DNA of 64,000 bases from NCBI GenBank assembly GCA_944990035.1, contig CALYLX010000025.1, positions 62,001-126,000 of the forward strand. The letters are read 5' to 3'. The notes under the pieces are model-generated. The model did not search any database. It saw only the letters and a list, made by a program, of their open reading frames with translations, and had not been told where the DNA came from. The position numbers were made by a program, and so were the translations under genes. This stretch comes from Clitopilus passeckerianus. Lineage: Eukaryota > Basidiomycota > Agaricomycetes > Agaricales > Entolomataceae. This document shows, piece by piece, positions 36,990-48,597 of the stretch; within the stretch, counting starts at the first letter, position 1, and every line of letters begins with the position of its first letter.

Positions 36990-38132
36990 TTACGATGTTT
37001 TGGCCTTCTTGGGCTTTTTCAGCTTGGGAGGCACTACCTCGTCTCCTTTCCGTTTCTTTCCTTTCTTTTCTGTCGCTTCCACAGCAGGAGGTGCAGCATC
37101 TTCTACAGCTGGGGCTCCCGCCGAATCATCGACATCCATGACACCGTCATCTGGACCAGCGCCTGGAGCTATCGCCCCATTGAGATTTTCATCTTCGACC
37201 ACGACAGGAACTGCCTCTCCCTTTTTCTTCTTTTCCCTCGAAGGCTTCTTTCCAGGGGACAAGGGTGCCTCCTTGGCCTTTAATTTTGATTTTGAGGGTT
37301 TTTCGGATGCTTCCTGGTCGACCTCCATACTGCCAGTGGGGACCGCTTCCGTCGGTTCTGCCAAAGCGCCATAAGGTTGGAATGAATGGGTGAGAACCTC
37401 GGTAGGATAGGACTCTCTAGGGGGTCGTGGATATGGTCCTGTGATCGCTGGAGAGCTGGATGATTCCACCGATGGTTCCGGAGGCTGAGCCATTACGACC
37501 AGATGCCTGGTAATAGGCCGAGGTGCTGTAGGACGGAAGTAAACTTAGATAGTGTCGCGTTTCAGAGGATGAAAAAGCGTTACCTTTGAATAGCTTGCCC
37601 TTTTTGCTTTTTCGGGGTAGGAGGCAGGAGAGACTCTTGATTTCTTCGCCGCCGATGGCTTGGGTATCATCTCCTTCCCCGAGTGACCAGACATCGTATT
37701 TCGTGCTTTTACGAGACACGGTAGCAGTTTTGATTGTTTTGGATGCTGGCGGCAATGATATCTCTACGCCTTCCAAATATTTTGTTTTTAGCTGCAATTA
37801 CTCTTCAGATATATCCTAAATTTCGAAGAACTTGAGAAACGTACATCATTAGGTACTCGTATCAGCCAGAGCTCTAAATTATCGTTCTGAGCCAGGTTGT
37901 CCCAGTCAAAGTCTCCTGAATCGCCGTCGTAGCGCACAAGCTTAGCACCAGCTGGTGGCTTGTATGCCCAGTTTTGATCAACGCCTTCATTCCGAGGTTC
38001 ATCAGAAGCCTTTTTCTTGCCTTTATCCTTGAACTTTTTGGATTTGGAGCTCGATGCCTTGACTATAGTCTCAACAAGATCATCGGCTTCTGGTAGTGAG
38101 GACGTTGAGGATGCTGGAGATGCTGGAGCCAT
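36990..38132 (-). CDS. RNA polymerase I subunit A34.5-like
   Basis: Exons 37845-38132, 37584-37791 and 36990-37525 give 343 residues. Region about 60-165 matches the Rpa34.5 (A34.5/PAF49-partner) domain: YKPPAGAKLVRYDG, GDFDWDNL, NLELWLIRVPND, LEGVEISLPPAS, KSTKYDVWSLGEGDD, SLSCLLPRKSKKGKLF. A34.5 pairs with A49 on Pol I and helps initiation and elongation of rRNA genes. The N-terminus and C-terminal 170 residues are disordered, the latter acidic then strongly basic, ending in KPKKAKTS, as expected for a nucleolar protein. The start ATG at 38132 precedes a Ser/Ala-rich segment; upstream in-frame Met codons exist but the short protein fits the family better. Confidence 0.82.
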
Positions 38133-38337
38133 TGTGGACCTGCCTGCAGCTCTACAGTCGGATCGCAGTGCAAAGGTGAAATTTCTGGCGGAGGCTTCTC
38201 TAATAAACACATGTACACAGAAACTTGACGCGCTTAGATCACGTGCGATTCTTTGCTTGAGCTCATCGTCCACAACGACGAGGAAGCCCTTTTGGCTGTT
38301 CTCAAGATACCTCTAGGAAAACAAATCGACGTGCTGA

Positions 38338-39412
38338 ATGACTTATGGAATCAATATTCAATGTGATATATGCAAGGACCCGTTTGACTTGAGTTTGATT
38401 CTTTTCATACCCTGTGGTGCGTTGATTGTCCTTCAAATCATGGCAAAACGCTGAATTTATCGTGTTTAAGGGCACGGTTTTTGTGCAGATTGCCTCTATA
38501 ATACTCGGGAAGCCCGTGTATGTGCTCTCTGCCGACGCGACAAGGGCAAGAATTCACCTCACCATATATATATCACGGTCACCGGGTCAACCTCGGTTGA
38601 GCCACCCAAATCTGTTGCAGAAGGGATCGATAGGATTGGCCTCGATACCCCAGCTGTAAGCGTCGAGAGAGCTTCTAGGAAGCTAAAACGCGAGCTTTCC
38701 AAGAACCTAGAGGATGGCACAAAGGTCACATCCCGCTTCTAAGCGAACCCGTCCATAGGGCTGACTATATGCTATAGACAGGCCTACTTGAAGCTTTACA
38801 AAGGCTTGAGGAACGCACAGTTCCGCTCTTTCACGACATTGAGGAGATCAAGACTGAGAACAAGGCCCTGCACAAGGAAGTCAGCGCACTACAGCGGCGG
38901 CTAGCTCAGCAGGACAGTCTGCAATCGGAAGTCGCCCAACTCCGGCTCCAATTAAACGACGCTCAAGGACAAGCAGATTATAATTTGGCTATCGCGAAAG
39001 ATGCCAGAGAACAACTCATTCGGGAGACTGAGGAACGGGCCCACCTCAGCGAGACCGTGCAGCGTCAGCGCAAGACTCTTGACCGAAAGGACAAGGAAAT
39101 GCAAAAGTTGCAAGATGAGATTGCTGAAAGTGAACGAAGGGTCTGTTTTTCTCTTGATTTAGGGTGCCCTCTTTTAACACCGTTGATCTACAGAGACGCG
39201 CCAGTCAAACGAAGTTGAAGGCATTGACGAAGCCATTCAAGGGATCCGATAAATCAGCAGTCCAAGATCCAGATGATTCGTTCATTATTGAACCACCTGC
39301 GATGGTAAAGCTCTCCCTATGCTTGTTCCGGCAATATCACCGAACTTGAAATTGACAGGATGCCTTATTACTACCAATGAAGAAACGAAGACGTCCAGCC
39401 CATTCGACCTAG
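38338..39412 (+). CDS. TRAIP-like RING E3 ligase
   Basis: Exons 38338-38416, 38471-38724, 38778-39140, 39194-39304, 39359-39412 join in phase to 286 residues. An N-terminal C3HC4 RING is complete: CDICKDPF, PCGHGFCADCL, VCALCRRDKG. It is followed by about 130 residues of coiled coil (LLEALQRLEERTVPLFHDIE, ETVQRQRKTLDRKDKEMQKL) and a short basic tail (MKKRRRPAHST). This RING-plus-coiled-coil order resembles TRAIP-type ubiquitin ligases that act at stalled replication forks; other RING coiled-coil ligases remain possible. The start is fixed by ATG at 38338, eight codons before the first Cys. Confidence 0.75.
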
Positions 39413-39910
39413 CAATAATGGGTGTCCCGTTGAACCTCTGCCTCTCTAGCTCCACCGATGCCACGAACAAAGGTGCTCGCTTGAGTCCATGTCCTGTCTA
39501 TGCAGGCCCCTGAAACTACCTAAATTCTTGTTCCTCCTCGGGACGCACGCGACTGCAAGCCCCTACCCACTCACGACAGTATAAATGGCCTGCCAGTTTT
39601 TAGCCTCAATAACAGGTTTTACGATACATTTCGGGATTGATGTATCCCTCAGAGCATGTATGGCGAAAAGTGCAATAGTGAATAAGTGTTTTCACGCCTA
39701 CTCTTGTGGGTATGCCTCGTTGAGTAGCCAGTAATACCACAAACGGAGAGCGATCAAACCTTCTCCGGCCATTCAGTTCCCGAGATTCTCAAGTTTTTGA
39801 CTTCATAGCGACTTGCATTCTGAACTAAGCTGTAGATCGAGGTCCCCGTAGCAGTAACAGAACGAGGAAATATTAAGCTGTGAAATCCTGTTATTCTTGA
39901 AAGATATAAT
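39413..39910. other. Convergent intergenic region
   Basis: About 500 bases between tail-to-tail genes (TRAIP-like on plus, lectin on minus). A minus-strand open frame at 39754-39975 overlaps the lectin end in another frame and is likely spurious. No gene or distinct element recognised. Confidence 0.4.
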
Positions 39911-40581
39911 TCAAGGAGATGCCTTGGCAGTCTCTTTGAAGAACCAGGCTTGCTTCTTCTCGTTATTAATATCATTTGGCACTAGATGGGCTGGGTACCT
40001 ATCTTTCTCGCCATCAAGTGTGACGACATATCCTCCAGAGTCGAGAAATACGATAAAGATGGTCATAAATGGATATTGTTCTCCCGTGACTTTATGGACG
40101 AATACCTCCAAGACCTATCGTTCCTCTGGTCTCTGACCATTTCCCAAGTGGTGCGTTCGTCAGTAACGATGAGAGCCCGATCTTGCAGGTTTGCACGGCT
40201 CCCAACACCAGAAGCTGAAACAGAAAGGTACCCGTTAATGCCTTTATTTATAATTGACCAGCGACCGTCTAGGGTCTCTGCCACAATCCGCTGTGTAATG
40301 CTCTAGTCAGCCTTTGGCAAATGTGAAGAAAACAAACGAGGTCATACCTTTTGATTGCCACTGTCGCTATTCCTACGTCCAGCAACTGTATTAAAGGTCA
40401 GCGAGAGGTACATCGAGAGGGAACTTGGTCAATGTACCGATATCATACGGCTCTGAGTACTCCAAATCAACTCAAGGAGAGTGCCCATCCTGGCATTTCT
40501 GATTTTGTACGTTTTACTGCTCTCAGCAGTCGACATAGAGGGCAGCCACATGTGGTAGGAGTCAATCTGGTGGTTGCTCAT
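39911..40581 (-). CDS. Ricin-B-like beta-trefoil lectin
   Basis: Spliced gene whose pieces fit a single beta-trefoil domain: KTYKIRNARMGTLLEL in the first exon, GRRNSDSGNQK in a small second exon, GRWSIINKGINGYLSVSASG with RTTWEMVRDQ in the third, and FLDSGGYVVTLDGE ... QAWFF in the last. Repeated beta-strand units with QxW-like ends are the mark of ricin-B lectins, which bind sugars and in mushrooms often serve in storage or defence. No signal peptide is seen, so it is probably cytosolic. Exact inner splice sites (about 40110-40440) were not fully settled. Convergent with the TRAIP-like gene. Confidence 0.65.
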
Positions 40582-41775
40582 TGCCAGTGAACTAGTCAGG
40601 CTTTTATGCGTTTGAAGCATACCCAGGAATAAGAATCTCAAGTTTAAGCCCGGAGGGCGACCGTCGGAGGTTTAAACATAATCAGGGCATTTGAGGCCTC
40701 AAACATGCGCAAAACACAGTGTCAATGCAAGGGGGATCAAATCCGCACCAGCTCCTCTCATTTGTCGAAAGTTCTATCCAGGGGATGTGTTTCTCGGTCA
40801 TGTGAACTAAGTACAACAGGATAAAAATGTCCTAGAAGTGATAACCTACTAAGAGTTCAGTGACAAAGAGGAAGTATACGGAGCAGTTCTACATGATTAG
40901 ACAACTGACGCATTTTAAGCAGCCAGGACAAAACCCTGGGCCGTTTCCTACGACATCCACGTGAACAAAAGACTCCTCTCTTTGGCGCTTTCTCGATATC
41001 CCAGCGGGAGAGGCCGTCCTAGAGTGACGTTGGCGTACCAGAGGTTTGTCTGTCGGTACCGGTACCGAATCGGACTCAAAGGATTTCCCACTGACTGTGC
41101 TAGTTTGGAGACTCGAACGGTGCCGCGTTCGTACATTCGTGGCGGAACTAGGTGTGCCAGTGCTGACAACGTTTGTGTCCGTCGATGTCGATGATGATAC
41201 ATGTACAGGACTGGATGAAAGATCCCCTGTGACGGCTGGGGTTCCGTTGTCCCCTCGCTTAGGGTTCCCATAGGTGTTTCCCCAGTCTTGGATGCTCTGT
41301 GGGTGATGCTGTATCTCGCTCTACATACCATTCGCTCGGCCAGCCTCTGGATCGGTGTCCTGCGGTCTCGCTCAGGCCGCCTCTCGTCCAAGGGCGTGAA
41401 CACGGCCGTGGGGAGGTGAGGTTCAAAACCCAGTTGGTTGTCGTCGGAAAACCTGGTGACCTACTCTCGGAGCTATCGTAAATAACACAATGTCACAGAA
41501 TAACAGGGAACTGGCCTTTTCAATGTAATGGTGTGAAGCATCGCGCAATTCTTCCCACTTCCTTCGAGTCCGAATGTCCCGGAAGTTCTCCGACGGCGAG
41601 GAAGTATTGCTGAATGTGATGAATAACAGCATTATGGCGAATTAAGTGTGGGCGAAGATAGCGGTCGATGAATGGAAAATATTTCAAGGATATAGCTTTC
41701 AAAAATTGGCAGAAGGGGATGAACAAGGAGTCCGAAATGGATGGGATGAATCTTGTATGGCGTTTTGCGTGGAGC
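40582..41775. other. Region without a supported gene
   Basis: About 1.2 kb. A 151-codon minus-strand open frame at 40948-41403 exists, but another frame of the same strand reads as Ser/Thr-rich linker, so I cannot tell which, if either, is coding. A further minus frame at 41423-41632 starts hydrophobic. It may be the 3' part of a spliced gene of unknown type. No domain recognised. Confidence 0.3.
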
Positions 41776-43990
41776 TCAAGGAGGTAGCCCCAGCATCGAG
41801 AGCACAAGAGTGGTGAGTAAGTCAGATAACATGCTCATGCCCTTGTTCCCAATGTACCCGAGATGCCTCTTGCCAACCCTCGCATGGACAACGGCGCCTT
41901 GCCCATACTGTCCCAGGGGTTCGGCGGCGTACAACACGTTCTCAGGCGTCACACCCAACATATGCTGCGCTTCCAGCCTCATCTTCACCGGCAAAGACGT
42001 TGTGATATCCGGCTGCTCCTTTAGCAGGGGATGGCCTGGATTCATCTCGATCTCGCAAGTGGTGGAGGTGCCTATCTCCCAGTTTAGACCCCAGTTCTCG
42101 TAAAAGGGCTTGGCTTCGTTCTGTGTGCGTGAAGCAGCCGCCGAGAATGACTGTGCCACCACATTTGGTGTATTCGGCGAGGCGATAAACGAGGTAGGCG
42201 AATTCGGGTTTCAAAAGGTCGCATAAACCGACGAAAACCCCTTTGAGGTCAGGAGAGCCAAGGAGGTCGAGATTCCGTTGGGTGTCAAGATTTCGGAGGA
42301 TTTGGATGTCATCCACTTCAGCCAGCAGTGTGCCACCTGATATGAGGAGGATGAAGGGTCGTGCAGGAGGAATGGGAGGAATGGGCCGAGACGGTTCCTT
42401 GTTCGAGATGGTTGATTTATCCATTCCAATGAGTTGGACCGTGAAAGGGCGTGAAGGAGATCAGTGGTAACCCAGAAACAGAGCCATCTCTACTCACAGC
42501 CTTGAATACGTTCCTTGAAGAAATCAGTGAAGTGAACTGTCGGTAGATGTGCAATTATTTCTTGAGCTCGTTTGATCTGTGCTTCGGTTCCCTTCACATT
42601 CTTCGTCATCACCGTAGGAAGGACGTCCAGCATCCCCAACATGATTTGGAAAGGGTCGGATTCCCAGTTCACATCACCAACGTAACCAACATGACCCTTT
42701 CCATAAGGCCTGAACGCGACGGGAGCCTCGGAGGAAGGTGTTGAGGAATCTCCGGTAGGTGCATAAATGATATCTGTCTTGTCCACATTACGGAGGCTCA
42801 AGGCTTTGACGCTGTACGTCGACGGCAGGGATGTCTTCTTCTGTGCGAGTGGGTGTGTAGTGTTCAAGGAGAACATGTTCCGGCTATAGTAACCTGCCTT
42901 CCACGCCAAGTTCCACGAAATCTGGAACAGCTTGTCCATCTATTTGGGTACAACATGCCCACAGAAGTCTGCCCCAAAAATAACAGTGCTTCCAAATTTC
43001 GCAAAAGCGACAAACTTCTGGACGACTGTTGCATTGCTTGAGTTCGCGACTGCACTGTCGGCAACGACGACACCCGAGAACTGAAGATTGCTCAGACGAC
43101 GCAGAGCTTTTGCCTCCGAAACGGCGCAGACAAGCTTGACTTGAGCGGATGAGGTGGTTAAAAGTTCCGAAATCCGACCCGGGGCTCCATTCAAGAAGAG
43201 GACGAGAATGTGTCGGATTGGTTTCGGGGCTTGTGATGGAGACGCTGGGGGTAATTCAACGACTGAAGGCAGGGCCAATATATGCGTCACTTACGAGAGG
43301 ATCCACTCTGATTAACGGGCTTGACATGGCTGTTGATGTATGCCTTGAGGTTGGTGGGTTCGTCTTCACGAATGAGCCTTTCGAGCCCCTTAGTGAGGTC
43401 GTCACTGGTCCACCAGCCGAGTGACAGATGTGATCGGTCATGGGCATATGACAGTCCCCGAGGGTGCAGCTCCCGAGCAAGTACAGGATGCAAATATTCC
43501 AGCCTCTAAGGAAATGGTCAGCCACAAGCTAACACGTTGAGTAACGGTATCCCCCTAACATTTCGTCGCGCCAGCTCAGAGAGTCAGCACAGTGTGCAAA
43601 TTTGCAAGATTTGCCTTTCGAGCAGCCGTCATTGTTATAGTCTTTGCAAGGGACCCCGCAAGCAAAATGTCGGCTGTCTTCAGAATCCGATACTACTTCA
43701 TACTCCATCTCCGGTGGTTCGTCGAAATGTGGCCAGTCTTCATCCTGATCCTTGATAAGCGGGTCAAGGCTGGGTGGATCCTTCCAAGTCTTGCTGAAGC
43801 GTTCTTCCAGTTCGTCTATTTTCTCCTGGCAGGTTAACGATTCCTTGAATGCTTCTTTAGTTTCAACGGAGTCGGGATTGAGCATGTGAGAGAGGTCTGA
43901 AAGAAAAGATAGTAAGCGTGCGTTCAAGAATGAAGTCCAGTCCGAGTCTTACCGCATTCCGCTGCAAGAAATCTTCCCAAGGCCTTACGG

Positions 43991-45349
43991 TGTGGAAATA
44001 AATTCCTTAGCCGCAGGGAGTGCACTTGAGTCGGGTCCCGTTGAGTTTGGTAGAGTACGAGTAAACCTAAGTGAAAAATAATTCCTCGAAGGTTGAGGAG
44101 TGAGCGTGAAAGTAGGAGATCAAGAGGTGATGGTGGCCTTGAGCCGAGACGCGCGACGCGTCTGAGGGAAGGAAAGGGAGAGACTGGGAAACTGAACGTG
44201 AAAACACTCAATAAACTAGTGCCCACTCTTTGTGGACGATGCTGGAGCTCTCTTTGAGCTCAGTGCTGAAGTATTCTTGAGATGTTCGACTGACGAACGA
44301 GCTTAGACAGGCTGGAAAGTTGGGGAGAAGGTATAAATTGCCGGGAGAGGGGAAAAGTGGGAAAGTACATTCGATTTTGTAGGTATCAGGTATTTATAAT
44401 GTTCAGAAACCGAAGGCGCACGTACTCTTGTGCCCTTGGACCAGTAATGATGACGGATTAGATTCTTGAGGTCGTGAGGCCTGAGCCGTCTTGAGTTTAA
44501 GGTCGTTAAGCTGGCGCGTAAGGGCCTCAATCTTCTTATCGACGTGGTCTTCTGGTCCAGAGTTTGCTGCAGGCGAGGGCGTATGCGAGAACTTGACCTT
44601 CTTCTTCTTCTTCTTCGGTTTCCGGCGAGTTTCAAGGTCGTCATCTGAATAGAGATCCACGTCACCGTATTCAGCATCAATGTCGTCTTCAGCGAAAATG
44701 GAACGTAGTATAAGGAGAGTTTTCTTCTTGGCAGGAGGAGACGTCAGGGAAAGCCTTTCTTCGTCACCAAACCTGAAGCGAAGCTGTTTGCGAACATCCT
44801 TTGGGACGCCACGATAGAAGAGCGAATTGAGTTCCTTTTGAGTAATCGCTTCCTGTAGAAGAAGCCCATTCGAGCGTTTAGTGAACGCCCGTAGATATTG
44901 TTCGACATCCTGGATTGAAGCCATAGAGCCGTTAGCCCCATGTTTCTTAATCCATTCGCGAAGTTTCTCTGAGGAAGTGCTGTAAGTTTCGTCGAGAGAA
45001 CCGTAGAATTCCGTCAGGGTAGCAGTGCAGTCCGCCCAATCAGCTCCTCTGAAGACGCTAGAGTCCATAAAGACGTGACGAACATCACGAGAGCAGTACT
45101 GAAGAACCAAAGAAGGGAGATTGTCATGAGAGAGGTTCGATTGGTCGGCAAGTCTTTCGAGCTGGCTTATGAAGTCAGATACATTCTTCCCTGAGAACCT
45201 AGGAGCAAGTGACGAGTTCGGAGCAGGCATAGGTTGGGCGAGGAAGATACTAGTGCGGCCAGGGTGAAATGATAGTGGCGAATTCTTGAGTAACCGGTGC
45301 TGCTGCTTCTTCTACACGTTCCCTCCGTATGTCCGGAATTCCTTCCACA
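43991..45349 (-). mobile_element. Short Gag-bearing retroelement insertion
   Basis: A 1359-bp insertion in an exon of copy 1, flanked by the 4-bp duplication ACGG (43987-43990 and 45350-45353) and bounded by 7-bp inverted termini TGTGGAA/TTCCACA. On the minus strand it encodes only a Gag-like protein. Excising it with one target copy restores the host frame exactly (…AMAR then KALGRF…, like the paralogue's AMARKGLERY). No protease, reverse transcriptase or integrase is present, and I saw no long direct terminal repeat, so it is a non-autonomous or internally deleted element. Confidence 0.75.
44403..45230 (-). CDS. Retrotransposon Gag-like protein
   Basis: 275-residue open frame. Residues about 10-165 have the helical Ty3/gypsy-type Gag/capsid pattern: GKNVSDFISQLERLADQSN, LEWIKKHG-like REWIKKHG, VEQYLRAFTKRSNGLL, LNSLFYRGVPKDVRKQLR. 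The C-terminus holds a Lys-rich run (RKPKKKKKKVKF) and a short coiled coil (IEALTRQLNDLKLK) but no CCHC zinc knuckle and no pol frame after the stop. The frame is intact, suggesting a recent insertion or selection on Gag alone. It is carried by the insertion described at 43991-45349. Confidence 0.75.
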   Translation of the reverse strand: MPAPNSSLAPRFSGKNVSDFISQLERLADQSNLSHDNLPSLVLQYCSRDVRHVFMDSSVFRGADWADCTATLTEFYGSLDETYSTSSEKLREWIKKHGANGSMASIQDVEQYLRAFTKRSNGLLLQEAITQKELNSLFYRGVPKDVRKQLRFRFGDEERLSLTSPPAKKKTLLILRSIFAEDDIDAEYGDVDLYSDDDLETRRKPKKKKKKVKFSHTPSPAANSGPEDHVDKKIEALTRQLNDLKLKTAQASRPQESNPSSLLVQGHKSTCAFGF

Positions 45350-45907
45350 ACGGGCCATTGCCCGTCGAAAACGAGCTTTGAGGTTGATTGGGTCGCATAG
45401 TAGGGCATCCGTGGCTGCCATCTCAACCTCCGTGTTCCTTCGGTGAACATTAGTATTCCATCGACCGCGCAGAAAATTGCGACACATAGTACTTTTTCAA
45501 CTTGAGCAACGCAGCCGCGAGATTTGAGAAAATGACAGCGCTTGGTCCATAATGCGACAGAATTTGGCAGTAGATGTCGGCAGCAGCAACCCAGTTGCCG
45601 GTTTTGTACTCCTCGTTGCCCTACGGGTTGAGGATAGCTTGTGTGAGTATGACTTCTATGCATCAAGAACATTGACACGTACCAGGTTCTTCAAAACTTC
45701 TATTACAACATCTCTCTGCTCGATACGTTGCGTTCGTAGTCGTTTGCGGGTTATGATCTCGCCTTTCGAGGTTGACTGGGGAGATTTCGGTGTTTGCTCG
45801 CGGGAGGGGCTTGCATCTTCAGCTTCATCGTTTGGTTTGGCGGGTGAGTTACTCCCAGATCTTGAAAACAATCTTGGTGCCATCGTTTCGAGGAAATCAG
45901 GAGCCAT

Positions 45908-46241
45908 GAGGATAGGTTATCTCGTCGTCCGACCTTTTAAAATGTGGAAGAGAAGGCCACGGTGGACGTCGCATTCTCAATAGTCCATCACGCCCGACGG
46001 AACGTGGCAGGCGACGCCTGGCCTTCTTGTTCTCAAACAAGAAAGCGAAAACAATGGTGGCAATTTCCACCTCGGACAATTCAGCATGGTTGAGAGGAGT
46101 GATGAATGGGCGTCTAAATGTACTCTACCGTCACCAGGCCAAGCCCGAGGTACTGTACAACATCATCTCAGGATTCCTGGTTCTCTAACAACGATTTACG
46201 AAAAAGATTAACCTCTAAGGATACGTAATACGCTTCTACTT
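45908..46241. other. Intergenic, no gene seen
   Basis: 334 bases between the start of array copy 1 and the end of the FAD monooxygenase gene, both minus strand. Presumably promoter of copy 1. Nothing recognised. Confidence 0.35.
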
Positions 46242-47902
46242 CTACGAAATCTCATGGCCATTGCTCGCTCTCCAATTTTCTACCGCCTTGTAAGCATCGT
46301 AGCCGTACTGGATCTCCGCCTGTTGTTTCTCAGAGTATGGGTTCTGCTCAGGTGAGTCCGAAGCTAGTAAAGTCAATTTTACACCGCCTTGCTTCTTCTC
46401 GTGGGCAAGATTGAGGGCATTCGCATTAGCAAGAGATTTTGCCATGGTTGCGTTTGAACGAGCAATGCGAAGTCCTTGATACACCTGAACATAGGATCCT
46501 ATCTGGTCGGTACTGGATATGCGGGAAAACAGTTCTCCGAGCACCGCCGCATCTTCAATCTACTCCGAAGGTGCGTCAGTATTTTCTCTGGAGTGCGACT
46601 GGTAAACTCACAGCCATTGCCGCTCCCTGTGCGTAGTAAGGCTACATTCAAGATCGGCCATTAACCGGTGCGTTTCCTAGAGCTGGGAGGGTAGCTTACT
46701 AGCATTGCATGCGCGGAGTCTCCGAGGAGAGCAACACGTCCGATTTCGTGTACCCAATTATCGATCGGAGCGCGCACGACAAGCTTGTACCTTGTCGCAG
46801 ACTTGATGAGAGATAGAACCTTCTGTATTCTGTGCCGACACTCTCGAGGTAAGCACTTTGCATCATCCTCGACTACAAGCATTGCTTACCGTGGATCCCA
46901 GCCCTGATAACAAGCTTTCAGCTCGTCGAGATCAGCAGGTATCACCCAGGGTCCTTCTGGGTCTACGTCTGGACCCAAAAAGACCAAGTTGTACAAGCCA
47001 TGGCCCTGGCGGAAAGTCACGACAGAGTAGGTTGATTTGCAGAATAACCAGATATAGGAAAGTCACTCACAATTCCGTAGGTAATAACCCGCTTCTTGGG
47101 CCCCAGCCAGCAATGCAAGTCATGAATCCGCATCTTGTTCAAATCAGGATCCTGCATCATCTCGTCCACCGAGATCATGGCTCTGTATGCGGCGTGGCCA
47201 GAGACAATAGGGGTGTCTTTAATGATGGTAGGTCGTACGACACTCCTGACGCCGTCGGCACCAATGACCAAATCGCCAGTCAGGACTTCTCCACTGCCAA
47301 GAGTGACGGAAGGAGAGGCCGGATCTACGGACACGACTTTTCCTTTCACGATAGTGATTTCGTCTTTGACGAGATTATAAAACATGGTTACGAGGTCGGG
47401 CCTCTGCAAATTAGATTCAGTATCAAGGAAAGCGATGAAATAAGCGCATGGCTGACATGAATTCCATAGAAAGGAGAGCCGTCGCCATCTACTGGCAGAC
47501 TTGCGTAGGGGACGGTGGAAATCTGTTCGCCTGAATCATCTTTGAAATGTCAGCAAAAATCAGGTTTTCTCATCCATTCGTATTCGACTTACGGGATTTC
47601 AGATAGCCGCATTTGGGGACCTGACAGACTCTGTCAAGTTCGGGTTTTAAGCCCCATTTAAACAGAATACGCGTCACGTCTGTCAAAACTGTATCAATAT
47701 CGGTGAACCGTTATACGCCCGAAGACTTACTGGGAGAAAGTTGTATACCAGCACCAAATTCAGCCGGCAAGTCTCTTGGGTCGATAACGATAACCTGATG
47801 GCCAGCTTGGCACAAGCAGTGAGCTGCTGATAAGCCACCTATCCCGCCGCCAACGATGATGATCTTCAGAGAGACCGGTGCTTTCTTGCCTTCGTAGAGC
47901 AT
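46242..47902 (-). CDS. FAD-dependent monooxygenase (salicylate hydroxylase-like)
   Basis: Class A flavoprotein aromatic hydroxylase family. First exon carries the Rossmann dinucleotide motif IIIVGGGIGGLSAAHCL with the following IDPRDLPAEFGAGIQLSP. Later: VTRILFKWGLKPELDRV, RPDLVTMFYNLV, the DG motif GDLVIGADGVRSVVR, and the FAD ribose motif RVALLGDSAHAMLPYYAQGA, completed across an intron (acceptor at about 46646). End: KAVENWRASNGHEIS. About ten exons; those I checked are in phase. Likely uses NAD(P)H and O2 to hydroxylate an aromatic compound; substrate cannot be read from sequence. It interrupts an array of TPR-CCCH paralogues and is not related to them. Confidence 0.88.
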
Positions 47903-48597
47903 GTCGATGAATTAGCAGTGTTTGAATTGGGTTGAGACAGCAAACGGCTCTCACCTTTATATTAGTACCTTAGCCGACTCAGGCTCCGTAGGAGGCTGGA
48001 GCTGACTATGAGTTAAGGCAAGGATCGATGTTAAGTGGGTCATGGGTTGATGCGGTTGTTAGAGGCGGCCCGCTAGAATTGTCGTATCTGTCAGAATATC
48101 GATGCCGCGAGTTTTGGTTTTGCAGGTGAATGCCATTGAGCTGCGGGGATATGGGGCCATGTTGGCGACATTTGCCTCTGCGAGCCCCGTTGATCGCATG
48201 AAAAAGTTCCGTTGAACCGATCAAATTCACACGAACATCCCTCAGATTTTCGAATGTCGAAGGCCAAATCAAGTCCTAAAGATGCACGGGTGCCCGGAAA
48301 GTCGGATGGTCGGTTCTAAAGGACGGCCTGCGATGTGTACAGGGAATGGTAAGCCTGTAGAACAGCGTTTACCTTGGAAGATGTGCAATCGGACTGATGT
48401 GGGTCAGGCATACTATCAGCCTGTCCGAGTGTGACAAATGCACCCAATATGCGTTCTTCCCAGACAGCTGGAATCTCAAGCTCTCACAGACCACTAGAAA
48501 GTAATTCAATTGAAATCATTCCACGACATAGCGAAGAGTAAGCATAATACCACACAAAAAACGGCTTCCACAGATGAGATAGCATTGGCCGGGAGCA
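47903..48597. other. Intergenic, no gene seen
   Basis: About 700 bases upstream of the FAD monooxygenase and downstream of array copy 2. It must hold the monooxygenase promoter. A minus open frame at 48006-48272 has no recognisable features. Confidence 0.4.

Larger units (their letters stand above)
41776..45907 (-). pseudogene. TPR-CCCH-alpha/beta-repeat protein, copy 1 (broken)
   Basis: Exons 45683-45907, 45493-45620 and 45350-45437 encode an N-terminal TPR-like region (GNEEYKTGNWVAAADIY, AVIFSNLAAALLKLKK, NLKARFRRAMAR). The next coding piece restarts at 43986 (KALGRFLAAEC) on the far side of an inserted element. Then two CCCH fingers: CKDYNNDGCSKGKSCKFAH, and CILYLLGSCTLGDC with its last part out of frame. 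Two alpha/beta modules follow (42940-43290 with 42490-42939, and 41776-42424), each with the FAKFGSTVIFGADF or YTKCGGTVILGGCF type strand-loop. Lesions: the 1359-bp insertion, one-base frame breaks in CCCH 2 (about 43440) and in the second module (about 42120). Function unknown; the paralogues lie at 48598, 50251 and 54098. Confidence 0.75.

Noticed and set aside
40948..41403. 151-codon minus-strand open frame
   Set aside because: No start context, splice logic or domain; another frame of the same strand looks more like protein linker. Kept only as an unresolved region.
43991..45349. Cut-and-paste DNA transposon, because of inverted termini
   Set aside because: The only protein is Gag-like and no transposase is present; short TG...CA ends fit a retroelement better.
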